A stretch of DNA of 64,000 nucleotides from Pseudomonas saponiphila (GCF_900105185.1 NZ_FNTJ01000001.1:3182501-3246500); one strand, 5' to 3'. Positions 36,543-45,110 are shown, numbered from the stretch's first letter. Made by a program: numbers and translations. Notes: generated by a model not told the origin, from the letters alone.

Positions 36543-37322
36543 ATGACTAAAAAATGGCTGGCCGTGCCGCTTCTGGCAATCGCGTGCGTTTCCCTGGGCG
36601 CCAGCGCCAAGGAATGGAAGGAACTGCGCTTTGGTGTCAATCCAAGCTATCCGCCCTTTGAATCCAGTACCGCCGACGGCGGCGTACAAGGCTTCGGTGT
36701 CGACCTGGGCAATGCCATCTGCGCCGAACTCAAGCTCAAGTGCGTATGGATCAGCAACGACTTCGACGGCCTGATCCCGGCGCTCAAGGCCGGCAAGTTC
36801 GACGCCATCGAATCGTCGATGACCGTCACCGATGCACGGCGCAAACAGATCGACTTCAGCGACCGGCTGTACGCCGGGCCGACGGCCATCGTCACCCGCA
36901 AGGGCTCGGGCCTTGAGCCCACCGGCGAATCCCTCAAGGGCAAGACCCTGGGCTACATGCAGGGCACCATCCAGGAAACCTACGCCAGGGCCAAGCTGGG
37001 GCCGGCGGGGGTCAAGCTGCGGGCCTACCAGAACCAGGATCAGGTCTACGCCGACCTGGTCTACGGCCGCCTGGACGCTTCGATCCAGGACAAGCTGCAG
37101 GCGCAGATGAGCTTCCTGGCCTCGCCCCAGGGCGCCGACTTCGAGAACAGCGCCGGGATCAGCGACCCACTGGTGCCGGCGGAGATCGCCATCGGCCTGC
37201 GCAAGGACCAGGACGAACTCAAGGCCATGCTCAATGGCGCGATCAAGGCCCTGCACGAGAAGGGCATCTACGCCCAGATCCAGCGCAAGTACTTCGGCGA
37301 CCTCGACCTCTACAACAACTGA
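36543..37322 (+). CDS. Basic amino acid ABC transporter, periplasmic binding protein
   Basis: 259 residues of SBP family 3 (HisJ/ArgT/AotJ type). A signal peptide ends near SLGASA-KEW; then LRFGVNPSYPPFESSTADG, GFGVDLGNAICAELKLKC and FDGLIPALKAGKFDAIESSM are the ligand-binding segments, with Asp and Arg residues (VTDARRKQIDFSD) as in histidine/arginine/ornithine binders. It delivers the amino acid to the permease pair encoded next. With CtlX and AstA-like genes downstream the ligand is probably citrulline, arginine or ornithine (inference). The IS21 element ends about 250 bases upstream. Confidence 0.9.
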   Translation: MTKKWLAVPLLAIACVSLGASAKEWKELRFGVNPSYPPFESSTADGGVQGFGVDLGNAICAELKLKCVWISNDFDGLIPALKAGKFDAIESSMTVTDARRKQIDFSDRLYAGPTAIVTRKGSGLEPTGESLKGKTLGYMQGTIQETYARAKLGPAGVKLRAYQNQDQVYADLVYGRLDASIQDKLQAQMSFLASPQGADFENSAGISDPLVPAEIAIGLRKDQDELKAMLNGAIKALHEKGIYAQIQRKYFGDLDLYNN

Positions 37323-37394
37323 TCGCCCCTGGCCGGCCCCGGGACAGGCGCGATCCGTCCCGGGCTCGGCCGTGGCGACTGCAAGGTGATTGGC

Positions 37395-38120
37395 GTGAAT
37401 ACCTCGACGACTCTTTTCGGCCTCGACCTGTCGGTCCTGCAAGGCTACGGCCCGCTGTTGCTGCACGGTGCCTGGATGACCCTGAAACTCTCCGCCCTGG
37501 CGCTGCTGGTGAGCATGGCCCTGGGCCTGTTGGGCGCAGCCGCCAAGCTCTCGCCCCTGCGCCTGCTGAACCTGCCGGCAACCTGCTACACCACCCTGAT
37601 TCGCGGGGTGCCGGACCTGGTGCTGATGCTGCTGATCTTCTACAGCCTGCAAGGCTGGCTCACGGCCCTGACCGAGCTGCTGGACTGGCCCTACATGGAA
37701 ATCGACCCCTTCGTGGCCGGGATCATCACCCTGGGCTTCATCTATGGCGCCTACTTCACCGAAACCTTTCGCGGGGCGCTGCTCAGCGTGCCCCGGGGCC
37801 AGCAGGAAGCGGCCGCCGCCTTCGGCCTCGGTCGCTGGCAGCGCTTTCGTTTCGTGGTGTTCCCGCAAATGATGCGCTACGCCTTGCCCAGCCTGGGCAA
37901 TAACTGGCTGGTGCTGCTCAAGGCCACGGCCCTGGTGTCGATCATCGGTCTGTCGGATCTGGTCAAGGTGGCCCAGGAAGCCGGCAAGAGCACCTTCAAC
38001 ATGCTGGACTTCCTGCTCCTGGCGGCGGCCCTGTACCTGCTGATCACCAGCGCCTCGAACCAGCTGCTGCGCCTGCTGGAACGGCGCTACAACCAAGGCG
38101 TGCGAGGGCTGTCGCGATGA
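37395..38120 (+). CDS. Basic amino acid ABC transporter permease (HisQ type)
   Basis: About 241 residues from a GTG at 37395, preferred because AAGG lies eight bases upstream; an in-frame GTG at 37386 is the alternative. Five hydrophobic helices and the EAA-like loop GQQEAAAAFGLGRWQRFRFVV near the C-terminal half, which contacts the ATPase. The early segment PLLLHGAWMTLKLSALALLV is the HisQ/M-type first helix. It is followed by the second permease with a four-base overlap. Confidence 0.9.
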   Translation: MNTSTTLFGLDLSVLQGYGPLLLHGAWMTLKLSALALLVSMALGLLGAAAKLSPLRLLNLPATCYTTLIRGVPDLVLMLLIFYSLQGWLTALTELLDWPYMEIDPFVAGIITLGFIYGAYFTETFRGALLSVPRGQQEAAAAFGLGRWQRFRFVVFPQMMRYALPSLGNNWLVLLKATALVSIIGLSDLVKVAQEAGKSTFNMLDFLLLAAALYLLITSASNQLLRLLERRYNQGVRGLSR

Positions 38121-38827
38121 TCGAACTGATCCAGGAATACTGGCGGCCGTTTCTGTTCAGCGACGGCGAAACCCTGACCGGCCTGGCCATGACCCTGTGG
38201 CTGCTGGTGGCCAGCCTGGCCATGGGCTTCGTGCTGTCGCTGCCCCTGGCGATCATGCGCGCCTCCCACTGGGCCCTGTTGCGCTGGCCGGTGCAGTTGT
38301 TCACCTATGTGTTTCGCGGCACGCCTTTGTATATCCAGCTGCTGATCTGCTACAGCGGCCTGTACGGAATCGCCGCGGTACGCGAGCAACCGTTGCTGGA
38401 AGCTTTCTTCCGCGACGCCATGAACTGCACCTTGCTGGCCTTCACCCTGAACACCTGCGCCTACACCGTGGAGATCTTCGCCGGCGCCATCCGCAGCATT
38501 CCCTACGGCGAGATCGAGGCGGCCCACGCCTATGGCCTCAGTGGCTGGCGCCTGTACCGACGGCTGATCCTGCCCTCGGCGCTGCGCCGGGCACTGCCGT
38601 ACTACAGCAACGAAGTGATCCTGATGCTGCACGCGACCTCGGTGGCCTTCACCGCCACCATCCCGGACATCCTCAAGGTGGCCCGGGACGCCAACGCCGC
38701 AACTTTCATGACCTTCCAGGCCTTCGGCATCGCCGGTCTTCTGTACCTGGGCCTGTCTTTTGGCCTGGTGGCGGCCTTCCGCCTGGCGGAGCGGCGCTGG
38801 CTGAGCTTCCTCGGCCCGGCTCACTGA
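38117..38827 (+). CDS. Basic amino acid ABC transporter permease (HisM type)
   Basis: 236 residues, overlapping the previous gene by ATGA. Five helices; TYVFRGTPLYIQLLICYSG is the family signature, and GEIEAAHAYGLSGWRLYRR is the EAA loop. Together with the HisQ-like protein it forms the heterodimeric channel in the inner membrane. The C-terminus is cytoplasmic and basic. A 64-base gap separates it from the ATP-binding gene. Confidence 0.9.
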   Translation: MIELIQEYWRPFLFSDGETLTGLAMTLWLLVASLAMGFVLSLPLAIMRASHWALLRWPVQLFTYVFRGTPLYIQLLICYSGLYGIAAVREQPLLEAFFRDAMNCTLLAFTLNTCAYTVEIFAGAIRSIPYGEIEAAHAYGLSGWRLYRRLILPSALRRALPYYSNEVILMLHATSVAFTATIPDILKVARDANAATFMTFQAFGIAGLLYLGLSFGLVAAFRLAERRWLSFLGPAH

Positions 38828-38891
38828 CGTTCCTTTCCTCCTTTTTCTATCCGGAACCTTGCTGTCAGCGGCGGGGTTCCAGGAGTCTGCG

Positions 38892-39653
38892 ATGTACAAA
38901 TTGACGGTTGAAAATCTCTACAAGCGTTTTGGTGACAACGAAGTGCTCAAGGGCGTCTCGTTGAAAGCCCGGGCCGGAGACGTGGTGAGCATGATCGGCG
39001 CCAGTGGCTCGGGCAAGAGCACCATGCTGCGCTGCATCAACTTCCTGGAGCGGGCCGATGCCGGGGCCATTGCCCTGGACGGCGAGGCGATTGTCACCCG
39101 CGATGCCCCAGGCGGCATGCAGGTGGCCAGCCCGGCCCAGTTGCAGCGCCTGCGCACGCGCCTGGCCATGGTGTTCCAGCACTTCAACCTGTGGAGCCAC
39201 CTGAGCGTGCTGGAAAACATCATGCTGGCGCCATGCCGAGTGCTGGGCATTGGCCGCAAGGAGGCCGAAGCCAGTGCCCGGGCCTACCTGGACAAGGTGG
39301 GTTTGCCGCAGCGGGTGGCCGAGCAGTACCCGGCGTTTCTTTCCGGGGGCCAGCAGCAGCGGGTGGCGATTGCCCGGGCCCTGGCGGTGGAACCGCAGAT
39401 CCTGCTGTTCGACGAGCCGACCTCGGCCCTGGACCCGGAGCTGGTGGGGGAAGTGCTGAAGGTGATCCAGGCCCTGGCGGAAGAAGGGCGGACCATGCTC
39501 ATGGTCACCCATGAAATGGGCTTTGCCCGGCAAGTGTCGAGCCAGGTGTTGTTTTTGCATCAAGGGCGGGTCGAGGAGCAGGGGAGCGCGGCCATTCTCG
39601 ACCAGCCACAGAGTGAACGTTTGCAGCAGTTTCTATCCGGCCGTTTGAAGTGA
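38892..39653 (+). CDS. Basic amino acid ABC transporter ATP-binding protein (HisP type)
   Basis: 253 residues from the ATG at 38892, which has AGGAG six bases upstream; a longer frame from 38859 lacks one. Walker A is GASGSGKST, the signature [16 protein letters not shown], Walker B ILLFDEPTSALDPEL, and the switch His is in MLMVTHEMGFARQV. The extra loop DAPGGMQVASPAQLQRLR is typical of HisP/AotP proteins. It energises the importer from the cytoplasmic side. The Lrp-type gene follows 12 bases later, so the regulator is probably in the same operon. Confidence 0.93.
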   Translation: MYKLTVENLYKRFGDNEVLKGVSLKARAGDVVSMIGASGSGKSTMLRCINFLERADAGAIALDGEAIVTRDAPGGMQVASPAQLQRLRTRLAMVFQHFNLWSHLSVLENIMLAPCRVLGIGRKEAEASARAYLDKVGLPQRVAEQYPAFLSGGQQQRVAIARALAVEPQILLFDEPTSALDPELVGEVLKVIQALAEEGRTMLMVTHEMGFARQVSSQVLFLHQGRVEEQGSAAILDQPQSERLQQFLSGRLK

Positions 39654-39665
39654 GGGAAGGCATCC

Positions 39666-40145
39666 ATGGCAGACATCCGCGAATTGTCGATCGTGCTTGA
39701 TCGAATCGACCAGGCGATCATCGAGGTTTTGCGCCACGAAGGGCGCATCACCTACCAGAAACTCTCCGAGCGCGTGCACCTGACCCCCAGGCCTTGCCTG
39801 GAACGGGTGCGCAAGCTGGAGCAGCTTGGGGTCATCCGTGGCTACGGGGCGATCCTCGATGAAAAGAAACTGACTCCAGGGCTGTCGCTGCTGGTGCTGG
39901 TGGCCTTGTCCAACCAGAGCGGGCGTGCGGCGCAGAAGGCCTTCGAGGCCAAGGTCCGCGGCTGTCCCCAGGTGCTGGAGTGCCGGCTGATCAGCGGTGC
40001 CTTCGACTACAGCCTGCGCATGCGCTGCCGCGACATGGAGCACTACCGGGTGCTGACGGAAGTCTGGTTCGACGACCCGGACCTGCACATCGACAAACTG
40101 GTCAGCCACCCCGAGCTGGCCATGGTCAAGACCGGCATGGAATAA
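39666..40145 (+). CDS. Lrp/AsnC-family transcriptional regulator
   Basis: 159 residues. The N-terminal winged helix-turn-helix (IIEVLRHEGRITYQKLSERV, then HLTPRPCLERVRKLEQLGVI) binds DNA, and the C-terminal RAM domain (ECRLISGAFDYSLRMRCRDM) binds an amino acid and oligomerises. It lies directly after the transporter genes and before ctlX, so it likely senses the transported amino acid and controls this cluster. The extension RAAQKAFEAKVRGCPQVLE is normal for the family. A REPIN follows its stop. Confidence 0.9.
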   Translation: MADIRELSIVLDRIDQAIIEVLRHEGRITYQKLSERVHLTPRPCLERVRKLEQLGVIRGYGAILDEKKLTPGLSLLVLVALSNQSGRAAQKAFEAKVRGCPQVLECRLISGAFDYSLRMRCRDMEHYRVLTEVWFDDPDLHIDKLVSHPELAMVKTGME

Positions 40146-40163
40146 CCCCGGTCACCGTCCTGC

Positions 40164-40244
40164 GTAGAGGCCGGCTTGCCGGCTAAGCGCTCCGCAAGCC
40201 TGGCGCCGTGCATTAGACGCCGTCGCTGGCAAGCCAGCTGCTAC
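40164..40244. repeat. REPIN with slightly decayed arms
   Basis: GAGGCCGGCTTGCCGGCTA and CGCTGGCAAGCCAGCTGC in inverted orientation, with a substitution in each arm relative to the common REP. Lies between the Lrp-type gene and ctlX, implying that ctlX has its own promoter. Confidence 0.75.
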
Positions 40245-40398
40245 GGCCAGCATGCCGCTGTGTTCAGGGGGGCGAAATCGGCTGGGACCACCTGTGCTTT
40301 CAGCCATTTCCTGCTGTGCAAACCCGTCGTTCAGCCGGGTTTTGCCCCTGCAAAAAATCACAATGAGCGCCTCTGAAAACTCATTGATTGCGTGCCCC

Positions 40399-41337
40399 AT
40401 GCAGACCACTGACAGCGTTTTGATGATTCGCCCCACGCGTTTCGCCTTCAACCAGGACACCGCCGACAACAATCATTTCCAACGCCCTTCGGGTGCCGCC
40501 GAAGACGTGCAGGCCAAGGCCCTGCAGGAGTTCGACGGCTACGTCGCGACGCTGCGCGAGCACGGGGTCCGGGTGCTGGTCCACGAGGACAGCGCGGCGC
40601 CCCATACCCCGGATTCGATCTTTCCCAACAACTGCTGGAGCAGCCACCCGGATGGCACGCTGGTGCTGTACCCGATGCAGGGGCGCAACCGCCGACTGGA
40701 ACGCTACAAGGGCGTGCTGGCGCACCTGCACGCGCAGTATCAGGTGACCCGCACCCTGGACCTGACGCCGTTGGAGCAGCAGGAGTCGTTTCTCGAAGGC
40801 ACCGGGAGCATGGTCCTGGATCGCCAGCAGCGGATCTGCTACGCGGGCTACTCGACCCGCACCCACGCCCGGGCCCTGGACCAACTGGTGCAGCACCTGG
40901 GTTATGAGCTGTGCGCCTTTCATGCCCGGGATCGCCACGGCGCGCCGATCTATCACACCAACGTGATGATGAGCGTCGGTCGCCGGCTGGCCCTGGCTTG
41001 CCTGCTGGCCCTGGACGATGCTGACGAACGCGCCGCCTTGCGCCAGCGTCTGGAGAGCAGCGGCAAACAGCTGCTGCCCTTGACCTGGGCCCAGTTGGAG
41101 TCCTTCGCCGGCAATATGCTCGAAGTGCACAACAGTGCCGGCGAGCCACTTTTGGTGATGTCCCGCAGCGCCTGGCGCTCCCTGGACGCCGAGCAACGGC
41201 GCCTGATCGAGCAGCACGTGCAGCCCCTGCCGGTGAACATCGACACCATTGAACGCATCGGTGGCGGCAGCGCCCGCTGCATGCTGGCGGAAATCTACCT
41301 GCCCGAACGTCAATCTCAACTGGAGCACTCGCGATGA
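40399..41337 (+). CDS. ctlX: CtlX-type citrulline/arginine hydrolase (amidinotransferase fold)
   Basis: About 312 residues from the ATG at 40399 (MQTTDSVLMIRPTRFAFNQ), the family-conserved start; an ATG at 40363 is possible and neither has a clear ribosome site. Guanidino-group modifying enzyme fold: FNQDTADNNHFQ, FPNNCWSSHPDG with the catalytic Asn/Asp region, LEGTGSMVLD, YHTNVMMSVG with the catalytic His, and the C-terminal nucleophile Cys in GGGSARCMLAEIYLP. The family is linked to citrulline use and related to arginine deiminase. It overlaps the AstA-like gene by four bases, implying a common amino acid pathway. Confidence 0.82.
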   Translation: MQTTDSVLMIRPTRFAFNQDTADNNHFQRPSGAAEDVQAKALQEFDGYVATLREHGVRVLVHEDSAAPHTPDSIFPNNCWSSHPDGTLVLYPMQGRNRRLERYKGVLAHLHAQYQVTRTLDLTPLEQQESFLEGTGSMVLDRQQRICYAGYSTRTHARALDQLVQHLGYELCAFHARDRHGAPIYHTNVMMSVGRRLALACLLALDDADERAALRQRLESSGKQLLPLTWAQLESFAGNMLEVHNSAGEPLLVMSRSAWRSLDAEQRRLIEQHVQPLPVNIDTIERIGGGSARCMLAEIYLPERQSQLEHSR

Positions 41338-42368
41338 TCGTCCGTCCCGCCACCCAAGCCGACCTGCCGGCCCTGCTGGCCCTGGCCCACAGCGCCGGAG
41401 CCGGCCTGACCACCTTGCCGGCCGACGCCGGGCGCTTGCGCTCGCGCCTGCAGTGGGCCGAACAGACCTTTGCCGGCCAGGCCTCCCGGGCCGACGCCGA
41501 CTACCTGTTCGTGCTGCAGAGCGGGCAGGGCGAAGTGGTGGGCATCTGCGCCCTGGCCGGGGCCGTGGGCCTGCGCGAGCCCTGGTACAACTATCGTCTT
41601 GGGCTGTTTGTCGCCGCATCGAAGAACCTCGGTATCAACCAGCAATTGCCGACCCTGTTCCTGGGCAATGACATGACCGGCCAATCGGAGCTGTGCTCGC
41701 TGTTCCTGCATGCCGATCATCGCCAGGGACTCAACGGGCGCTTGTTGTCCAAGGCGCGCTTCCTGTTCCTGGCCGAGTTCCGCGAGCTTTTCGGCGACAA
41801 GGTGATCGCCGAGATGCGCGGTTACTCCGACGAACAGGGCGTATCGCCGTTCTGGGAGGGCCTGGGCCGGCACTTCTTCAAGATGGATTTCGCCGATGCC
41901 GACTACCTCACGGGGTTGGGCAACAAGACCTTCATCGCCGAACTGATGCCCAAGTTTCCCTTGCCCACCTGCCTGTTGCCGGAAGCGGCGCGGGCGGCGA
42001 TCGGCCGCGTGCATCCCAATACCGAGCCAGCCCTGGGCATGCTCAAGGCTGAGGGTTTTGCCTTCAAGGACTACATCGACATCTTCGACGGCGGGCCCTT
42101 GATCGAATGCGCCACCGGCGAGATCCGCGCGGTACGCGACAGCCAGGTGCTGCACCTGAGCATCGGCACGCCGGGGGAGCAGGCCGAGCCCTACCTGATT
42201 CACAATCGCCAGTTCGCCGACTGCCGGATCGGCGCCGCACCGGCGCGGGTGGCGGCCGGCAGCCTGATTGTCAGCGCACAGAGCGCCAAGGCCCTGGGGC
42301 TTTCGGCCGGGGCGTCAGTGCGGGCGGTGAGCCTGGCGGTGCCGGCCCGGCAAATGTCCGCGGCCTAG
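41334..42368 (+). CDS. Arginine N-succinyltransferase family protein (AstA-like)
   Basis: 344 residues. Family signatures include MIVRPATQADLPALLALA, GLTTLPAD, LGLFVAASKNLGINQQLPTL, LGNDMTGQSELCSLFLHADH and MRGYSDEQGVSPFWEGLGRHFF, so the acetyltransferase-like succinyl-CoA binding core is intact. AstA transfers succinate from succinyl-CoA to arginine (or ornithine) to start the AST pathway. The other ast/aru genes are not here, so this is an isolated paralogue attached to ctlX; ornithine made from citrulline or arginine could be its substrate (inference). The stop lies 60 bases before the LysR gene. Confidence 0.88.
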   Translation: MIVRPATQADLPALLALAHSAGAGLTTLPADAGRLRSRLQWAEQTFAGQASRADADYLFVLQSGQGEVVGICALAGAVGLREPWYNYRLGLFVAASKNLGINQQLPTLFLGNDMTGQSELCSLFLHADHRQGLNGRLLSKARFLFLAEFRELFGDKVIAEMRGYSDEQGVSPFWEGLGRHFFKMDFADADYLTGLGNKTFIAELMPKFPLPTCLLPEAARAAIGRVHPNTEPALGMLKAEGFAFKDYIDIFDGGPLIECATGEIRAVRDSQVLHLSIGTPGEQAEPYLIHNRQFADCRIGAAPARVAAGSLIVSAQSAKALGLSAGASVRAVSLAVPARQMSAA

Positions 42369-42427
42369 CGGCGCGGTGCGGCGAGCGCCGCTACAATGGC
42401 GCTCGAATTTTTTGCCGGCGAGGCACC

Positions 42428-43291
42428 ATGGACATCGATCTGGCGCGCACCTTCCTGGAAATCGTCCGCAGCGGCAGCCTGATCGCCGCTGCCGAGCGCC
42501 TGCACCTGACCCAGACCGCCATCAGCGCCCGGGTGCAGAACCTGGAAGGCCAGCTCAACTGCAAACTGCTGGTGCGCAACCGCGCCGGCGCCCGACCCAC
42601 CGCCGACGGCGAGGCCTTCATCGCCTACGCCAACCAGCTGGTGCAGACCTGGGAGGCGGCCCAGCGCGACCTGCCGCTGCTCGACGGCTACCACAACGTG
42701 TTGCACATCGGCGGTGAGCCGAGCCTGTGCAACCCGCTGATGCTCAGCTGGGTGCGGCGCCTGCGCCAGGCGTTGCCCAATCATGCCTTGCGCACTCAGA
42801 TCGGCGACGGAGCCAGCCTGCAGCGGCAACTGGAGCTGGGGGTGCTGGATGCGGCGCTGGTGTTCCAGCCGCTGTATTCCCCGGGTTTGCAGGTGGAGCA
42901 ATTGCTGGAGGAAAAACTGATCCAGGTGCGCCTGGCGGGGCGGCCGGAGCCCTATGTCTACATCGATTGGGGCGAGGACTTCCGTCGCCAGCATGACGCC
43001 GCCTTGCCGGAGCAGGCCAGGGCCGCGGTGGGCTTCAACCTGGGGCCACTGGCCCTGCAGTTCATCCTCGATGCCGGCGGCAGCGGCTATTTTCGCACTC
43101 GCGTGGTGCAGAGCTACCTGGACAGCGGCGTGCTGGAACGGGTGGAAAAGGCCCCGGAATTCAACTTCCCCACCTACCTGCTGTATGCCCGGGAGCGTGA
43201 CTCGGCGCAGCTGCAGCAGGCTTTCGCGGTGTTGCGCGAGGTCATCGAACAAGACCACGACTGGTCCCAGCGCTGGTCACCGATGATCTGA
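42428..43291 (+). CDS. LysR-family transcriptional regulator
   Basis: 287 residues from the ATG at 42428, with GAGG five bases upstream; a longer frame inside the AstA-like gene is rejected. The N-terminal winged helix-turn-helix reads FLEIVRSGSLIAAAERLHLT followed by QTAISARVQNLEGQL. The effector domain (about 90-287) is periplasmic-binding-like: HIGGEPSLCNPLMLSWVRRL, VLDAALVFQPL. Same strand as ctlX-astA and 59 bases after, so it may be cotranscribed with them; its target is unknown. Confidence 0.88.
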   Translation: MDIDLARTFLEIVRSGSLIAAAERLHLTQTAISARVQNLEGQLNCKLLVRNRAGARPTADGEAFIAYANQLVQTWEAAQRDLPLLDGYHNVLHIGGEPSLCNPLMLSWVRRLRQALPNHALRTQIGDGASLQRQLELGVLDAALVFQPLYSPGLQVEQLLEEKLIQVRLAGRPEPYVYIDWGEDFRRQHDAALPEQARAAVGFNLGPLALQFILDAGGSGYFRTRVVQSYLDSGVLERVEKAPEFNFPTYLLYARERDSAQLQQAFAVLREVIEQDHDWSQRWSPMI

Positions 43292-43615
43292 ACTCCGGCG
43301 CCCCTTGCGGGCGAATGGGCCCGCCAATCAGGCAACGCTCCTGAGGACGCCTTCGCTGGCAAGCCAGCTCCTACGGTCGGCACAACATCGGTGATGCTTT
43401 TGTAGGAGCCGGCTTGCCGGCGAATGGGCCCGCCAATCAGGCAAGGGTCCTGAGGACGCTTTCGCTGGCAAGCCAGCTCCTACGGTCGGCACAACATCGG
43501 TGATGCGCCTGTAGGAGCCGGCTTGCCGGCGAATGGGCCCGCCAATCAGGCAACGGCCTTGAGGACGCCTTCGCTGGCAAGCCAGCTCCTACGAAGGGGA
43601 TGGGCGGCTGGGGCG
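43292..43615. other. Intergenic region filled by tandem REPINs
   Basis: 324 bases between convergent LysR and HPP genes; almost all of it is the 109-base tandem repeat described at 43311-43593. No gene. Confidence 0.8.
43311..43593. repeat. Tandem REPIN array, 109-base period, about 2.6 copies
   Basis: The unit begins GCGAATGGGCCCGCCAATCA at 43311, 43420 and 43529, exactly 109 bases apart, and each contains one REP of each orientation plus a spacer with GGTCGGCACAACATCGGTGA. Units differ at only a few bases, so the amplification is recent. Confidence 0.9.
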
Positions 43616-44320
43616 TCACGGGCGCGAGGACAGGACCTGGCCGATGCTGCGGCGGCGGGCGTGGGCTTGGCTGGCGTGGATCAGTTGTTCGAGGTCTTCG
43701 GGGGTGACATCGAAAAACTCCTCCATCTCGGCCAGGGCCTGCTTCAGGTCTTCGGCAGTGATCGCCAGGCTGTCGCTCGGGGTGGCCGACGGCAGGATCG
43801 CCGGGGCATCGCTCGGGCCCTTGGGGTAGCGAATCCGCGTCAGGTTGTTGTAGACCAGGGCACTGCCCAGGAGACTGGCCGCCGCCAGCATCACCGGGCC
43901 CAGCTCACGCCAGTCCAGCGCCACGCTGGCCGGATCGGCCAGCACCAGGGTCAGGGCCAGGGCGCCGGCCGGCGGATGCAGGCAGCGCAACCAGCACATC
44001 AGCACCAGGGCCATGCCCGCCGCCAGGCAGGCGCTGCCCAGCGTACGCCCCAGCACATGGGCCACCAGCAAGGCTACGACCCCGGCGCACAGGTAACCGC
44101 CGAGGATCGACCAGGGCTGGGCAAGAGCGCCGGAAGACACGGCAAACAGCAGCACCGCCGAGGCCCCCAGCGGACCGATCAGGTGCAGCGCCACTGGCAT
44201 GCCGAACACCTGGGCGCAGAGCCAGACACTGAGCAGGGTGCCCAGGCCCATGCCGATGGCGGCGCGGCTCCATTCCAGGGGGCGGGTATTGATGGCGGCG
44301 GGTTTCCAGCGGGCAAGCAT
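43616..44320 (-). CDS. HPP-family integral membrane protein
   Basis: 234 residues from the ATG at 44320. The first ~150 residues contain four to five helices and the HPP motif region WLRCLHPPAGALALTLVLAD that names the family; GPLGASAVLLFAVSSGALAQPW is the preceding signature. Some HPP proteins are linked to nitrite transport, but the function here is unknown. A soluble C-terminal tail of ~60 residues has two similar segments (LAITAEDLKQALAEMEEFF and VTPEDLEQLIHASQAH). A terminator-like hairpin lies only 32 bases upstream of the start codon (44352-44388), which may regulate the gene by attenuation. Confidence 0.8.
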   Translation of the reverse strand: MLARWKPAAINTRPLEWSRAAIGMGLGTLLSVWLCAQVFGMPVALHLIGPLGASAVLLFAVSSGALAQPWSILGGYLCAGVVALLVAHVLGRTLGSACLAAGMALVLMCWLRCLHPPAGALALTLVLADPASVALDWRELGPVMLAAASLLGSALVYNNLTRIRYPKGPSDAPAILPSATPSDSLAITAEDLKQALAEMEEFFDVTPEDLEQLIHASQAHARRRSIGQVLSSRP

Positions 44321-44351
44321 CGGCAACGGGGTCCATGGCTAAACGACGGGC

Positions 44352-44388
44352 AAAAAGAAGGGCTTGTCTGGATCACCAGAAAGCCCTT
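44352..44388 (-). terminator. Intrinsic terminator in the HPP gene leader (possible attenuator)
   Basis: On the minus strand AAGGGCTT-TCTGG-(TGAT)-CCAGA-CAAGCCCTT forms a 13-base-pair stem with one bulged base, followed by CTTTTTG. It precedes the HPP start by about 32 bases, too close for a separate promoter to fit easily. Confidence 0.65.
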
Positions 44389-44498
44389 GAACGTTCCAAC
44401 ATTTGGGGGAGGAACGGGCACAGTGTGCCGAGCCTTCATGCAGCTGACAAATTCATAATAATGCTGGTTTAGTGCATTTATTTTGCTGCATTACACCT

Positions 44499-44581
44499 GT
44501 AGGAGCCGGCTTGCCGGCGAACGGGCGTGCAAGCCTTGCACCGGGCAGGAAATCGCTTTTCGCTGGCAAGCCAGCTCCTAC
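44499..44581. repeat. REPIN
   Basis: Inverted pair GGAGCCGGCTTGCCGGCGA … CGCTGGCAAGCCAGCTCC between the GNAT gene and the HPP leader; it ends 13 bases from the GNAT stop codon. Confidence 0.85.
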
Positions 44582-44594
44582 TGCCAGCTGGGTT

Positions 44595-45110
44595 CTACAG
44601 GGGCAGGCGCATGGCGCAGCGGCGCGCCGCGGGCAGGCCGTGTTGCGCTTCTTCGGCCAGGACCTGACGCAGGCGCGGGCTCAGCTGGGCCGGTTGCAGG
44701 GTGACAAAGCCCTGGCGCTGATAGAAAGGTTCGTTCCAGGGCAGTTCGCGGAAGGTGCTGAGGGTCAGGGCCGTGAGCTGCTGCTCCAGGGCGAACTCCC
44801 GCGCCGCCTGTAACAGGCGCTTGCCAATGCCCTGGCCCTGGTGGCCAGTGGCAACGGAGATTTCCCACACATGCAGCTCGCGCTCGCAGATCTGCGCGTT
44901 GAGAAAGGCGCAGCGGGTGCCGTCGGCGGTCACCGCGACCCACACCGGGTGCTGGCGGATGTGGTCGCGCTGGCTCTGGGCATCGGCGACTTCGGCGTCG
45001 GCCAGCCAGGCCAGTTGCGGATCACTGCGAAAAAGCTCGGCAGCCGATGTTTCAATGGCGGGGAGGAAGGCGGCGTCGGCCACTCGCGCCCGGCGGATCA
45101 GAATGGTCAT
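44595..45110 (-). CDS. GNAT-family N-acetyltransferase
   Basis: 171 residues. N-terminal IRRARVADAAFLPAIETSAA is the GNAT first strand and helix; the acetyl-CoA binding motif A is ISVATGHQGQGIGKRLLQAA (Q/R-x-x-G-x-G/A), followed by LTLSTFRELPWNEPFYQRQGF. Substrate unknown. It starts 42 bases after the last arn-operon gene on the same strand and could be its distal member, but nothing ties it to lipid A chemistry. Confidence 0.85.
   Translation of the reverse strand: MTILIRRARVADAAFLPAIETSAAELFRSDPQLAWLADAEVADAQSQRDHIRQHPVWVAVTADGTRCAFLNAQICERELHVWEISVATGHQGQGIGKRLLQAAREFALEQQLTALTLSTFRELPWNEPFYQRQGFVTLQPAQLSPRLRQVLAEEAQHGLPAARRCAMRLPL

Noticed and set aside
43311..43593. CRISPR array.
   Set aside because: The period is 109 bases with near-identical spacers and REP palindromes; no cas genes.
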